NCBI GenBank assembly: GCA_007129145.1
Contig: SKWC01000078.1
Span: 1-6,114 of the forward strand
Direction: 5' to 3'
From: Rubritepida sp.
GTDB taxonomy: Bacteria; Pseudomonadota; Alphaproteobacteria; Acetobacterales; Acetobacteraceae
DNA: 6,114 nucleotides
The notes below the pieces were generated by a model. That model saw only the letters and a list, made by a program, of their open reading frames with translations, was not told the origin of the DNA and did not search any database. Position numbers and translations under genes: made by a program. This document shows, piece by piece, positions 1 to 5,234 of this stretch. The stretch's first letter is position 1; the number at the start of each line of letters is the position of its first letter.

Positions 1-466
1 CGAAGGGCGCGAGCTTGATGGCGGTGAAGCCGGCATCGAGCGCGCGGCGCGCGGCGGCGGCGAAGCCCTCGGGCGTGCGGGGGGCCACGCCGCGGTTGAT
101 GTTGGCGTAGAGCGGCACGGATGCGCGCAGCGCGCCGCCCAGCAGGGCATGGATGGGCTGGCCGTCGGCCTGGGCGGCGACATCCCACAGCGCCTGTTCG
201 AAAGCGGAGAGTATGGTGTGCGCGACAAGCCCGCCCGGTGCATGCGGCAGGAGCCGCGCCAGCCGGTTGCGTGCCCGCGCGTCCTGGCCCTGCACCGCGG
301 CCTCCAGCCGCGCAGCCTCGGCCGCCAGAAGCGGCTCCTGCCCGGCCAGAGTGCATTCGCCGAGGCCGGTGATGCCTGCCTCGGTGCGCAGCGTCAGAAA
401 GCACCAGTTGGTCTTGGGCGTGACGCCGACGGCGTGGAAGCCGAGGCCGGTGATCCGCAGGCTCAT
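1..466 (-). CDS. Mandelate racemase/muconate lactonizing enzyme family protein (enolase superfamily), C-terminal part beyond the window
   Basis: The first 155 residues are present; the rest lies beyond base 1. The protein begins MSLRITGLGF. Residues 1-115 form the N-terminal capping domain of the enolase superfamily: a T-x-W-x-F-x-x-L-R-T-x-x-G-I-T-G-L-G-E strand-turn segment (19-37), the SAFEQALWD helix (87-95) and LLGG (108-111). Barrel entry begins around GFTAIKLAPF (146-155). Members abstract the proton alpha to a carboxylate and act as acid-sugar dehydratases, racemases/epimerases or cycloisomerases. The metal ligands and most catalytic residues are missing, so no reaction can be assigned. 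K151 probably starts the second barrel strand, but the residue two later is Ala, not the second Lys of a KxK racemase/dehydratase. The start shares ATGA with the stop of the upstream oxidoreductase gene and has no visible Shine-Dalgarno, suggesting translational coupling. Family call is firm; function is open. Confidence 0.88.
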   Translation of the reverse strand, partial: MSLRITGLGFHAVGVTPKTNWCFLTLRTEAGITGLGECTLAGQEPLLAAEAARLEAAVQGQDARARNRLARLLPHAPGGLVAHTILSAFEQALWDVAAQADGQPIHALLGGALRASVPLYANINRGVAPRTPEGFAAAARRALDAGFTAIKLAPF

Positions 467-1575
467 GCGGCGAAGCGGCGCGGGTCGGTGGGGCGGATGG
501 CGGGGGCGATGTCCGCCTCGGGCTCGGTGCCCCTGACCAGATGGGCCAGCAGCCTTCCCGCGGCGGGTGCGGTCTGGATGCCATAGCCGCCCTGGCCGCA
601 CATCCAGAAGAAGCCCGCCTCCGCGCAGGGCCCGAGGGCCAGGCCGCGATCGGGGGTGAAGGTCCGCAGGCCGGCCCAGCGGTGCTCGACGCGGCGCACC
701 TCGATGTCGAGGCCCTGCTGCATGCGGTCCACCGCTATGGCGACGTCCAGCTCGTCGGGCTGGGCGTCGCTGGGCTCGGTGTCGGTCTCGTCGGCGGGGC
801 TGACCATCAGCTTGCTGCGTGCCTCGGGCCGGGCATACCAGCTGTGGGCCACATCGCCGACCAGCGGCCAGTTCGTGCTGTCATGCGGCGCGGGGTCGAT
901 GATCAGGGCGGTGCGGCGCTTGGGCTGCAGGCCGATGGGGGCCACGCCCGCCAGCTTCGCGACCTCATCGCCCCAGGCGCCGGCCGCGTTGACCAGCACG
1001 GGGGCGGAGAAGACCTCGCCGGAACTCGTCTCGGCGTGCCACAGCCCCGCTTCGCGCCAGACGCGGCCGGCGCGGTGGCGCAGCGCCAGAACGCCCCCCT
1101 GCGCCTTCACCTGTCGCAGGAAGCCCTGGTGCAGCGCGGCCACGTCGATGTCGAAGGCGTCGCGCTCGATGCTGGCGCCCACGGCGTAGTCGGGGCGGAT
1201 GGCGGGGACCAGCGCCCGGGCCTCCGCGACGGAGATCGGCTCCAGCCCCTGCCCCTCGGCCAGGGTCTTCTCCAGCAGGCCGCGCTGATCCTCCGGGGCG
1301 AGGTTCAGGATGGCGCGGCGATGCGTCAGCGGCGCATCCGCGAAGCCCGGCGGAGGGTCCTCGAAGAAGCGGCGCGAGGCGCCGGTCAGGATGCGCGCAT
1401 CCGGGCTGCCATAGTTCAGGATCCAAATGGCGGCGGAGCGCCCGGTGGTGTGGTAGCCCGCGCTTTCCTCGGCCTCGAGCAGCGCCGTGCGGTGGGTCGT
1501 GCCGAGATGCGCCGCGGCGGTTGCGCCGGCGATGCCCGCGCCGATCACCAGCGCGTCGAAGGCGTGCGTGTCCAT
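463..1575 (-). CDS. FAD-dependent D-amino-acid dehydrogenase, DauA (D-arginine dehydrogenase)-like, DAO family
   Basis: 370 aa. The family oxidises a D-amino acid with FAD to the imino acid, which hydrolyses to a 2-oxo acid and ammonia; electrons pass to the respiratory chain or another acceptor. Residues 9-17 (LVIGAGIAG) are the FAD dinucleotide-binding loop, followed by E34 for the ribose. GYHTTGRSAA (40-49), LHQGFLR (148-154), VNAAGAW (195-201), LQPKRR (216-221), WAGLRTF (300-306) and GQGGYGIQT (327-335) match, from memory, Pseudomonas aeruginosa DauA almost block for block. Y55, Y247, R304 and one of R220/R221 fit its Y53, Y249, R305 and R222. I50 and I89 fall where DauA has H48 and E87, so D-arginine is probably not the substrate. 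The ATG at 1575 is chosen because it puts the FAD loop at the usual distance; an in-frame ATG at 1668 would add 31 Pro-rich residues and reach the divergent gene. No good Shine-Dalgarno is visible. Overlaps the downstream enolase-family gene by 4 nt. Confidence 0.9.
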   Translation of the reverse strand: MDTHAFDALVIGAGIAGATAAAHLGTTHRTALLEAEESAGYHTTGRSAAIWILNYGSPDARILTGASRRFFEDPPPGFADAPLTHRRAILNLAPEDQRGLLEKTLAEGQGLEPISVAEARALVPAIRPDYAVGASIERDAFDIDVAALHQGFLRQVKAQGGVLALRHRAGRVWREAGLWHAETSSGEVFSAPVLVNAAGAWGDEVAKLAGVAPIGLQPKRRTALIIDPAPHDSTNWPLVGDVAHSWYARPEARSKLMVSPADETDTEPSDAQPDELDVAIAVDRMQQGLDIEVRRVEHRWAGLRTFTPDRGLALGPCAEAGFFWMCGQGGYGIQTAPAAGRLLAHLVRGTEPEADIAPAIRPTDPRRFAA

Positions 1576-1670
1576 GCCCCAGAGTGTGGGCGGGCATGGC
1601 GGTGGCGGCAAGCCGACCCTGGACGGTTGGACGGGCGCGGCGCAGTCTCGGGGGCCAAGGAGGAACACCC
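1576..1670. promoter_or_regulatory. Divergent intergenic region between the two catabolic gene pairs
   Basis: These 95 bp separate the start codons of the leftward dehydrogenase and the rightward Ldh_2-family gene, so promoters for both must lie here or inside the genes. No convincing sigma-70 boxes are seen. The best leftward pair reads TTGCCG, 17 nt, CACACT, but the -10 matches only three of six bases and sits 7 nt from the ATG. On the + strand GGACGG occurs twice (1621-1626 and 1629-1634), a short direct repeat that could be part of an operator. No regulator gene is present in the window. Confidence 0.5.
1657..1663 (+). promoter_or_regulatory. Strong Shine-Dalgarno AAGGAGG for the Ldh_2-family gene
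   Basis: AAGGAGG lies 7 nt before the ATG at 1671. This near-consensus site decides the start: the same frame is open further upstream, to an ATG at 1521, but that would run antisense into the divergent dehydrogenase gene and add about 50 Arg-rich residues unlike the family. Confidence 0.9.
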
Positions 1671-2756
1671 ATGGCCGAGCCCGAATACATCTACATCCCG
1701 GTGGCCGAACTCGAAGGCTTCATCACCCGCATCTTCTGCGCCGCGGGCTGCGACGCGACCGAAGCGGCGCGGCTGTCCAACCACCTGGTGGGGGCCAATC
1801 TGGCCGGGCATGACAGCCATGGGGTGGTGCGGGTGCCGCGCTACATCGAATGGCAAAAGGCGGGCTATGTGCTGGCTGGCCGGCGCGCCGAGGTGGTGAT
1901 GGATGGCGGGGCCTTCGCGCTGCTGGACGGGCAGTTCGGCTTCGGCCAGACGGTGGCGCAGCAGGCGACCGAATTCGGCATCGCCCGCGCCGTCGAGCAC
2001 GGCAGCTGCATCATCGGCCTGCGCAACGCCGGCCACATTGGCCGCACCGGCGACTATGCCGAGATGGCGGCCAAGGCCGGGCTGATCTCCATCCATTTCG
2101 TCAATGTCGCGGGCAGCGTGCTGGTCGCCCCCTTCGGCGGGCGAGAGCGGCGCTTCTCCACCGCGCCCTTCAGCGTCGGCGTGCCGCTGCCTTCCGGCCC
2201 GGTGATCCTGGATTTCGCCACCTCGCTGGTGGCGGAGGGCAAGGTGCTGGTGGCCAGCAACGGCGGCAAGGCCCTGCCGCCCGATGCGCTGGTCACCGCC
2301 GAGGGCGAGCTCTCGGGCGATCCGCACACCCTCTATGGTGACTATCCGGAAGTCGGGCCGCGCAACGCCGCGCTGGGCACGGGGGCGATCCGCGCCTTCG
2401 GCGAGCACAAGGGCTCGGGCCTCGCGCTGATGTGCGAATTGCTGGCCGGGGCGCTGACGGGCGGCGGCACGTCCGGCCCCATCAAGGAGCGTGGGCGCAT
2501 CTGCAACGGGATGCTGTCCATCTACCTCTCGCCCAAGCATTTCGGGGATGAGGCGGCGTTCCAGCGGGCCGCGGCAGACTACATCGCCTGGGTGAAGTCC
2601 TGCGGGCCGATCGACCCCGACGCGCCGGTGCTGGCCCCGGGCGAGCCGGAGAACCGCCGCCGCGCCGAGCGCACGGTCAGCGGCATCCCGCTGACGCGCG
2701 AGGCTTGGCAGGGCATCCTGAATGCGGCGGCGGGGCTGGGTATCAACGGGCCCTGA
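1671..2756 (+). CDS. Malate/L-lactate dehydrogenase family (Ldh_2) oxidoreductase, YbiC/HcxB-like 2-hydroxycarboxylate dehydrogenase
   Basis: 361 aa, a full-length member of the Ldh_2 family (not the classical Rossmann LDH/MDH). Family members interconvert 2-oxo acids and 2-hydroxy acids with NAD(P)H, or reduce cyclic imines. ANLAGHDSHG (42-51) carries the conserved Ser49-His50. NAGHIGRTGDYAE (119-131) is the next conserved block, and VAPFGGRERRF (152-162) precedes the nucleotide-binding region. LDFATS (180-185) contains Asp181, the likely partner of His50. FGEHKG and GALTGG follow. The tail, with APGEPE and GIPLTREAW, resembles E. coli YbiC (hydroxycarboxylate dehydrogenase B) more than ureidoglycolate dehydrogenase or pyrroline-2-carboxylate reductase. 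This comparison is from memory. The usual TNP motif reads STAP here (163-166). The gene is followed after 61 bp by an aminotransferase gene in the same direction, with no evident terminator between them, so the two are probably co-transcribed. Substrate not determinable. Confidence 0.9.
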   Translation: MAEPEYIYIPVAELEGFITRIFCAAGCDATEAARLSNHLVGANLAGHDSHGVVRVPRYIEWQKAGYVLAGRRAEVVMDGGAFALLDGQFGFGQTVAQQATEFGIARAVEHGSCIIGLRNAGHIGRTGDYAEMAAKAGLISIHFVNVAGSVLVAPFGGRERRFSTAPFSVGVPLPSGPVILDFATSLVAEGKVLVASNGGKALPPDALVTAEGELSGDPHTLYGDYPEVGPRNAALGTGAIRAFGEHKGSGLALMCELLAGALTGGGTSGPIKERGRICNGMLSIYLSPKHFGDEAAFQRAAADYIAWVKSCGPIDPDAPVLAPGEPENRRRAERTVSGIPLTREAWQGILNAAAGLGINGP

Positions 2757-2768
2757 TTGAAGCGCGCG

Positions 2769-2830
2769 GGGTTCCGTCCTTTACTGGCAACGACCTCGCC
2801 TGAAGGAAGGCCGCAGCATGGACGGAACCC
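2769..2830 (+). repeat. Perfect 11-bp inverted repeat bracketing the aminotransferase ribosome binding site
   Basis: GGGTTCCGTCC at 2769-2779 is exactly complementary to GGACGGAACCC at 2820-2830, with 40 nt between. The right arm starts at the G of the ATG (2818-2820). The loop holds the Shine-Dalgarno AAGGAAGG (2803-2810). A further 7 bp (GCGCGCG 2762-2768 with CGCGCGC 2844-2850) can pair beyond a 13-nt bulge. In mRNA this could hold the first codons of the aminotransferase in a stem and modulate initiation. The repeat is directly visible; the role is inference. Confidence 0.6.
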
Positions 2831-4029
2831 TCTCCCCGAAGCCCGCGCGCCCGACGGCGCGCGGCCGGATGTTCTTCGCGAACCCCGGCCCGACCAACAT
2901 CCCGGATTCCGTCCTGCTGGCCACCGCGCGGGCCAGCGTGGACTTCAACGACCCGAACTTCATCGCGGTCTATGACGCCTGCGTGGCCGGGCTGAAGCGG
3001 GTGCTCAAGACCGAGCAGCACGTCTTCTTCTACACCGCCTCGGGCCATGGCGCCTGGGAGGCCTGCCTGGTCAACACCCTCTCGCCCGGCGACCTCGTGC
3101 TGATCCCGGACACCGGATATTTCTCGGATTCCTGGGCGAAGATGTGCGGTGGCCTGGGCATCGCGGTGCAGATGGTGGGCGCCGACTGGCGCCGCGGCTG
3201 CGACATCGCCGCCATCGAGGCCGCGCTGGCGGCGGACAAGGACCACCGCATCAAGGCCGTCTGCGCCGTCCACAACGAGACGGCGGCCGGCACGCGGCTG
3301 CCCATCGAGGCGGTGCGCGCCGCGATGGACCGGGTGGGGCATCCGGCGCTGCTGATGGCGGACACCATCTCCTCGCTCGGCTCCTATGACTTCCGCATGG
3401 ATGAGTGGGGCGTGGATGTCTGTGTCGGCGGCAGCCAGAAGGGGCTGATGCTGCCCGCGGGCTTCAGCTTCAACGGCGCCTCGGAGAAGGCGATGGCGGC
3501 GCACCGGGCCAGCACCCACCCGCGCCACTATTTCGACTGGACCGAGATGCTGACGCGCCGCCACAGGAGCTTCGTCGGCACCATCCCGGTCACGCTGTTC
3601 TACGGCCTGCAGGAGGCGCTGCGCCTGCTGCTGGAGGAGGAGGGGCTGGACCAGGTCTTCGCCCGGCACGCGCGGCTGGGGCGCGGCGTGCGGGCGGCGG
3701 TGCAGACCTGGTCGGCCAACAACGGTCCGCAGCTGTTCTGCCAGAATCCCGAGCGCCTGTCGGACAGCGTCACCGCCATCCTGATGCCCCAAGGCCACAA
3801 CGCCGAGGATGTCCGCCGGATCGCGCTCGAGCGCTTCAACGTCTCGCTCGGCGGCGGGCTTGGGAAGCTCGGCGGGCAGGTGTTCCGCATCGGCCATCTG
3901 GGCGATCTGAACGAGCCGATGGTGATCGGCACGCTTGGCGCCGTCGAGATGGCGCTGGAACTGGCGGGCGTGCCGCATGGCAAGGGCGGCGTGCAGGCCG
4001 CCCTCGAGGAGTTCGCCCGCGCCGGCTGA
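2818..4029 (+). CDS. PLP-dependent class V aminotransferase, serine/alanine-glyoxylate aminotransferase type
   Basis: 403 aa, normal length for serine-glyoxylate/alanine-glyoxylate aminotransferases. These move an amino group from serine, alanine or a related donor to glyoxylate (or another 2-oxo acid), giving glycine and, from serine, hydroxypyruvate. FANPGPTNIPDSV (20-32) is the family's N-terminal signature. SGHGAWEA (75-82) is the phosphate-binding turn. A-D-T-I-S-S-L (181-187) supplies Asp182 for the PLP pyridine nitrogen. GGSQKGLMLPAGFSF (204-218) contains Lys208, the predicted Schiff-base lysine. FRIGHLGDLNE near the C-terminus matches the family's FRIGHLGD block. The ATG at 2818 has AAGGAAGG 7 nt upstream (2803-2810). 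About 17 residues precede the conserved core, slightly more than usual; Met18 is an alternative start without such a site. It follows the Ldh_2 gene by 61 bp; a hydroxypyruvate-type product would suit that reductase. Type is clear, substrate pair inferred. Confidence 0.9.
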   Translation: MDGTLSPKPARPTARGRMFFANPGPTNIPDSVLLATARASVDFNDPNFIAVYDACVAGLKRVLKTEQHVFFYTASGHGAWEACLVNTLSPGDLVLIPDTGYFSDSWAKMCGGLGIAVQMVGADWRRGCDIAAIEAALAADKDHRIKAVCAVHNETAAGTRLPIEAVRAAMDRVGHPALLMADTISSLGSYDFRMDEWGVDVCVGGSQKGLMLPAGFSFNGASEKAMAAHRASTHPRHYFDWTEMLTRRHRSFVGTIPVTLFYGLQEALRLLLEEEGLDQVFARHARLGRGVRAAVQTWSANNGPQLFCQNPERLSDSVTAILMPQGHNAEDVRRIALERFNVSLGGGLGKLGGQVFRIGHLGDLNEPMVIGTLGAVEMALELAGVPHGKGGVQAALEEFARAG

Positions 4030-4041
4030 GGTGCCTCAGCC
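4024..4041. terminator. Hairpin shared by two convergent genes, carrying both stop codons
   Basis: GGCTGAG (4024-4030), loop GTGC, CTCAGCC (4035-4041): a perfect 7-bp stem. The TGA of the aminotransferase (4027-4029) lies in one arm and the TGA of the lipoprotein gene (complement of 4036-4038) in the other. The symmetric stem sits exactly in the 6-bp gap between convergent genes, so it may act as a two-way terminator or transcript-end stabiliser. No T-tract follows on either strand, so intrinsic termination would be weak. Confidence 0.5.
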
Positions 4042-4266
4042 CTTGCCCGTGGGCGCGGGTGGGGCGCAGCGCATCAGCAGCAGCGTCTCCGCCGCCGCCG
4101 CGGCGGCACGTTCCCCGCCTGCTGGCAGGCCGCCGCCGGCCGCGCGCGCCGCCTTGTAGGTGGCCAGCACCGCGACAGCCGCCTCGCAGCGGGCGTCGCG
4201 TTCCTCTGGCATGGTGGCGCAGCCGGTCAGCACCAGGGCCGTGACTGTCAGGGCGGTCCGCATCAT
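4036..4266 (-). CDS. Small predicted outer-membrane lipoprotein of unknown function
   Basis: 76 aa. MMRTALTVTALVLTGC is a short type II signal peptide with lipobox L13-T14-G15-C16. Cys16 would be lipidated and the mature protein starts C-A-T-M; Ala at +2 predicts sorting to the outer membrane. The mature part is about 61 residues, Ala-rich and probably helical, with two more cysteines (C27, C67) that could form one disulfide, and a Pro/Gly-rich end. No known family is recognised. The chosen ATG (4266) overlaps the stop of the upstream secreted-protein gene as ATGA, with GGAG 8 nt upstream (complement of 4275-4278). A GTG at 4275 would add three residues and is less likely. Last gene of a tight three-gene operon; Rz1-type spanin is a conceivable alternative but the proline-rich pattern of Rz1 is absent. 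Confidence 0.78.
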   Translation of the reverse strand: MMRTALTVTALVLTGCATMPEERDARCEAAVAVLATYKAARAAGGGLPAGGERAAAAAAETLLLMRCAPPAPTGKG

Positions 4267-5234
4267 CGTGTCCACTCCATGGAAGGCGCCGGCCCCGGGC
4301 GGAACTGCGTGTAGAGCCGGCAGTCGTAGATGATCAGCCCGTCGGGCAGCAGCGGCTGGATCTGTGACTCGGCGCCGGCGCAGCGCTGATCGTGGATGAT
4401 CGCCACCTCACGGTCGCGCAGGCGGTCGGGGGCGTGGGCGGCGCGAGTGGGATGCACGAAGGCGCCCCACATGACGCGGCCCAGGTGCCGGGCATGCACG
4501 AAGAACTCGCCATCCTGCGTGGTCCCGGGCGGGCCTGGCGAGAAGTGGAAGGTCAGGACGGCCTCCAGCCGCGCCTCGCCGCCCCGGCTTCCGTCATGCC
4601 AGGGCAGGGTGACCTCCTGGATGCGCCAGCGCGTGTGCACGCCCGAAAAGCCCCGGGGGCAGGCGGCGCCGTCACGCGCGATGCCAAGGCGATAGTCATG
4701 GGAGCGCCACTCCCGCGAGGGCTCGCCCTGCCACAGCAGCCAGCCCTCGCCGGCGGGGCAGCGGCTGTCACGGAACCATTGCCGTCCGCCGCCGCCATCC
4801 TCGGTCTGGCTGATCCAGACGCGCCCGGCGTTCCAGCGGATCTCGTCCCCGCCATCCTGACCGGCATCGAACTGCCCGAAGCGGAAGGGGTCATGGCCGA
4901 AGTCGAAGGTGATGGCGACGCGCCGGTCGTCCTCCAGCAGGGAGTCGGAGGCCTTCACCCCCAGCACACCGCGCCACCAGTCGAAGCTGCGGTAGGTCAG
5001 CGCACCATGCCGCGCCGGGGCGACGCGCGTGCAGGCCGGGTGCACCACGGGCACGAGGCCCGGCACGGGCCGCCCCTCGGCGTCCAGGCAGGCGTGCTGT
5101 GCCAGCCACTCCGCCGGGTCCATGATCATGGCCGGCGCGGCAGGCTGGGCCGGTGGCGGGCCGGATGGCATCGCATCGGCGCCGGCCGCGGCCAGCAGGG
5201 CGATGCCGGAGCAGACCAGGAGCAGGGGGCGCAT
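4263..5234 (-). CDS. Exported protein of unknown function with six mature cysteines
   Basis: 323 aa. Residues 1-21 (RPLLLV start, hydrophobic core, A-D-A end) form a Sec signal peptide probably cut after Ala21, followed by a Pro/Ala linker (23-35). The mature protein carries cysteines 49, 68, 159, 192, 285 and 305, enough for three disulfides, and many Trp, Gly, Asp and aromatic residues, as in a secreted beta-rich domain. Notable runs are SFDWWRGVLG (83-92), TFDFGHDPFRFGQFD (109-123) and EGWLLWQGEP (163-172). I do not recognise a family or catalytic motif; it is neither a visible lysozyme nor a peptidase. The ATG at 5234 has GAGGGAG 7 nt upstream (complement of 5242-5248) and shares one base with the preceding stop (TGATG). 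The frame stays open far upstream, but a longer start would overlap two other genes and lose the signal peptide. The stop overlaps the lipoprotein start by ATGA. Location is likely periplasmic or secreted. Confidence 0.85.
   Translation of the reverse strand: MRPLLLVCSGIALLAAAGADAMPSGPPPAQPAAPAMIMDPAEWLAQHACLDAEGRPVPGLVPVVHPACTRVAPARHGALTYRSFDWWRGVLGVKASDSLLEDDRRVAITFDFGHDPFRFGQFDAGQDGGDEIRWNAGRVWISQTEDGGGGRQWFRDSRCPAGEGWLLWQGEPSREWRSHDYRLGIARDGAACPRGFSGVHTRWRIQEVTLPWHDGSRGGEARLEAVLTFHFSPGPPGTTQDGEFFVHARHLGRVMWGAFVHPTRAAHAPDRLRDREVAIIHDQRCAGAESQIQPLLPDGLIIYDCRLYTQFRPGPAPSMEWTR

Noticed and set aside
121..586. Short + strand open frames over the enolase-family gene
   Set aside because: They are antisense to a protein with unmistakable capping-domain motifs and have no start signal or domain.
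541..1899. 452-aa open frame on the + strand across the dehydrogenase gene
   Set aside because: It lies antisense to a gene with clear FAD and active-site motifs, its translation is low-complexity Gly/Ala/Arg with no domain, and it continues out of frame into the Ldh_2 gene. It is a GC-driven shadow.
1545..2540. 331-aa open frame on the - strand opposite the Ldh_2 gene
   Set aside because: Shadow of a clear Ldh_2 gene and it also overlaps the divergent start region; no domain is visible.
2743..3978. 411-aa open frame on the - strand opposite the aminotransferase
   Set aside because: It mirrors the aminotransferase almost exactly, is rich in Arg/His/Gln and shows no motif. Stop-free antisense frames are expected at this GC content.
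1671..4029. Ureidoglycolate dehydrogenase (AllD) plus ureidoglycine-glyoxylate aminotransferase (PucG), i.e. purine catabolism
   Set aside because: The families fit broadly, but the dehydrogenase matches YbiC (ANLAGHDSHG, EHKG, C-terminal GIPL block) rather than AllD, and no other allantoin gene is present.
4036..4266. Rz1-type outer-membrane spanin
   Set aside because: Size and lipobox fit, but the mature part is Ala-rich helical rather than proline-rich and no Rz-like partner overlaps it.
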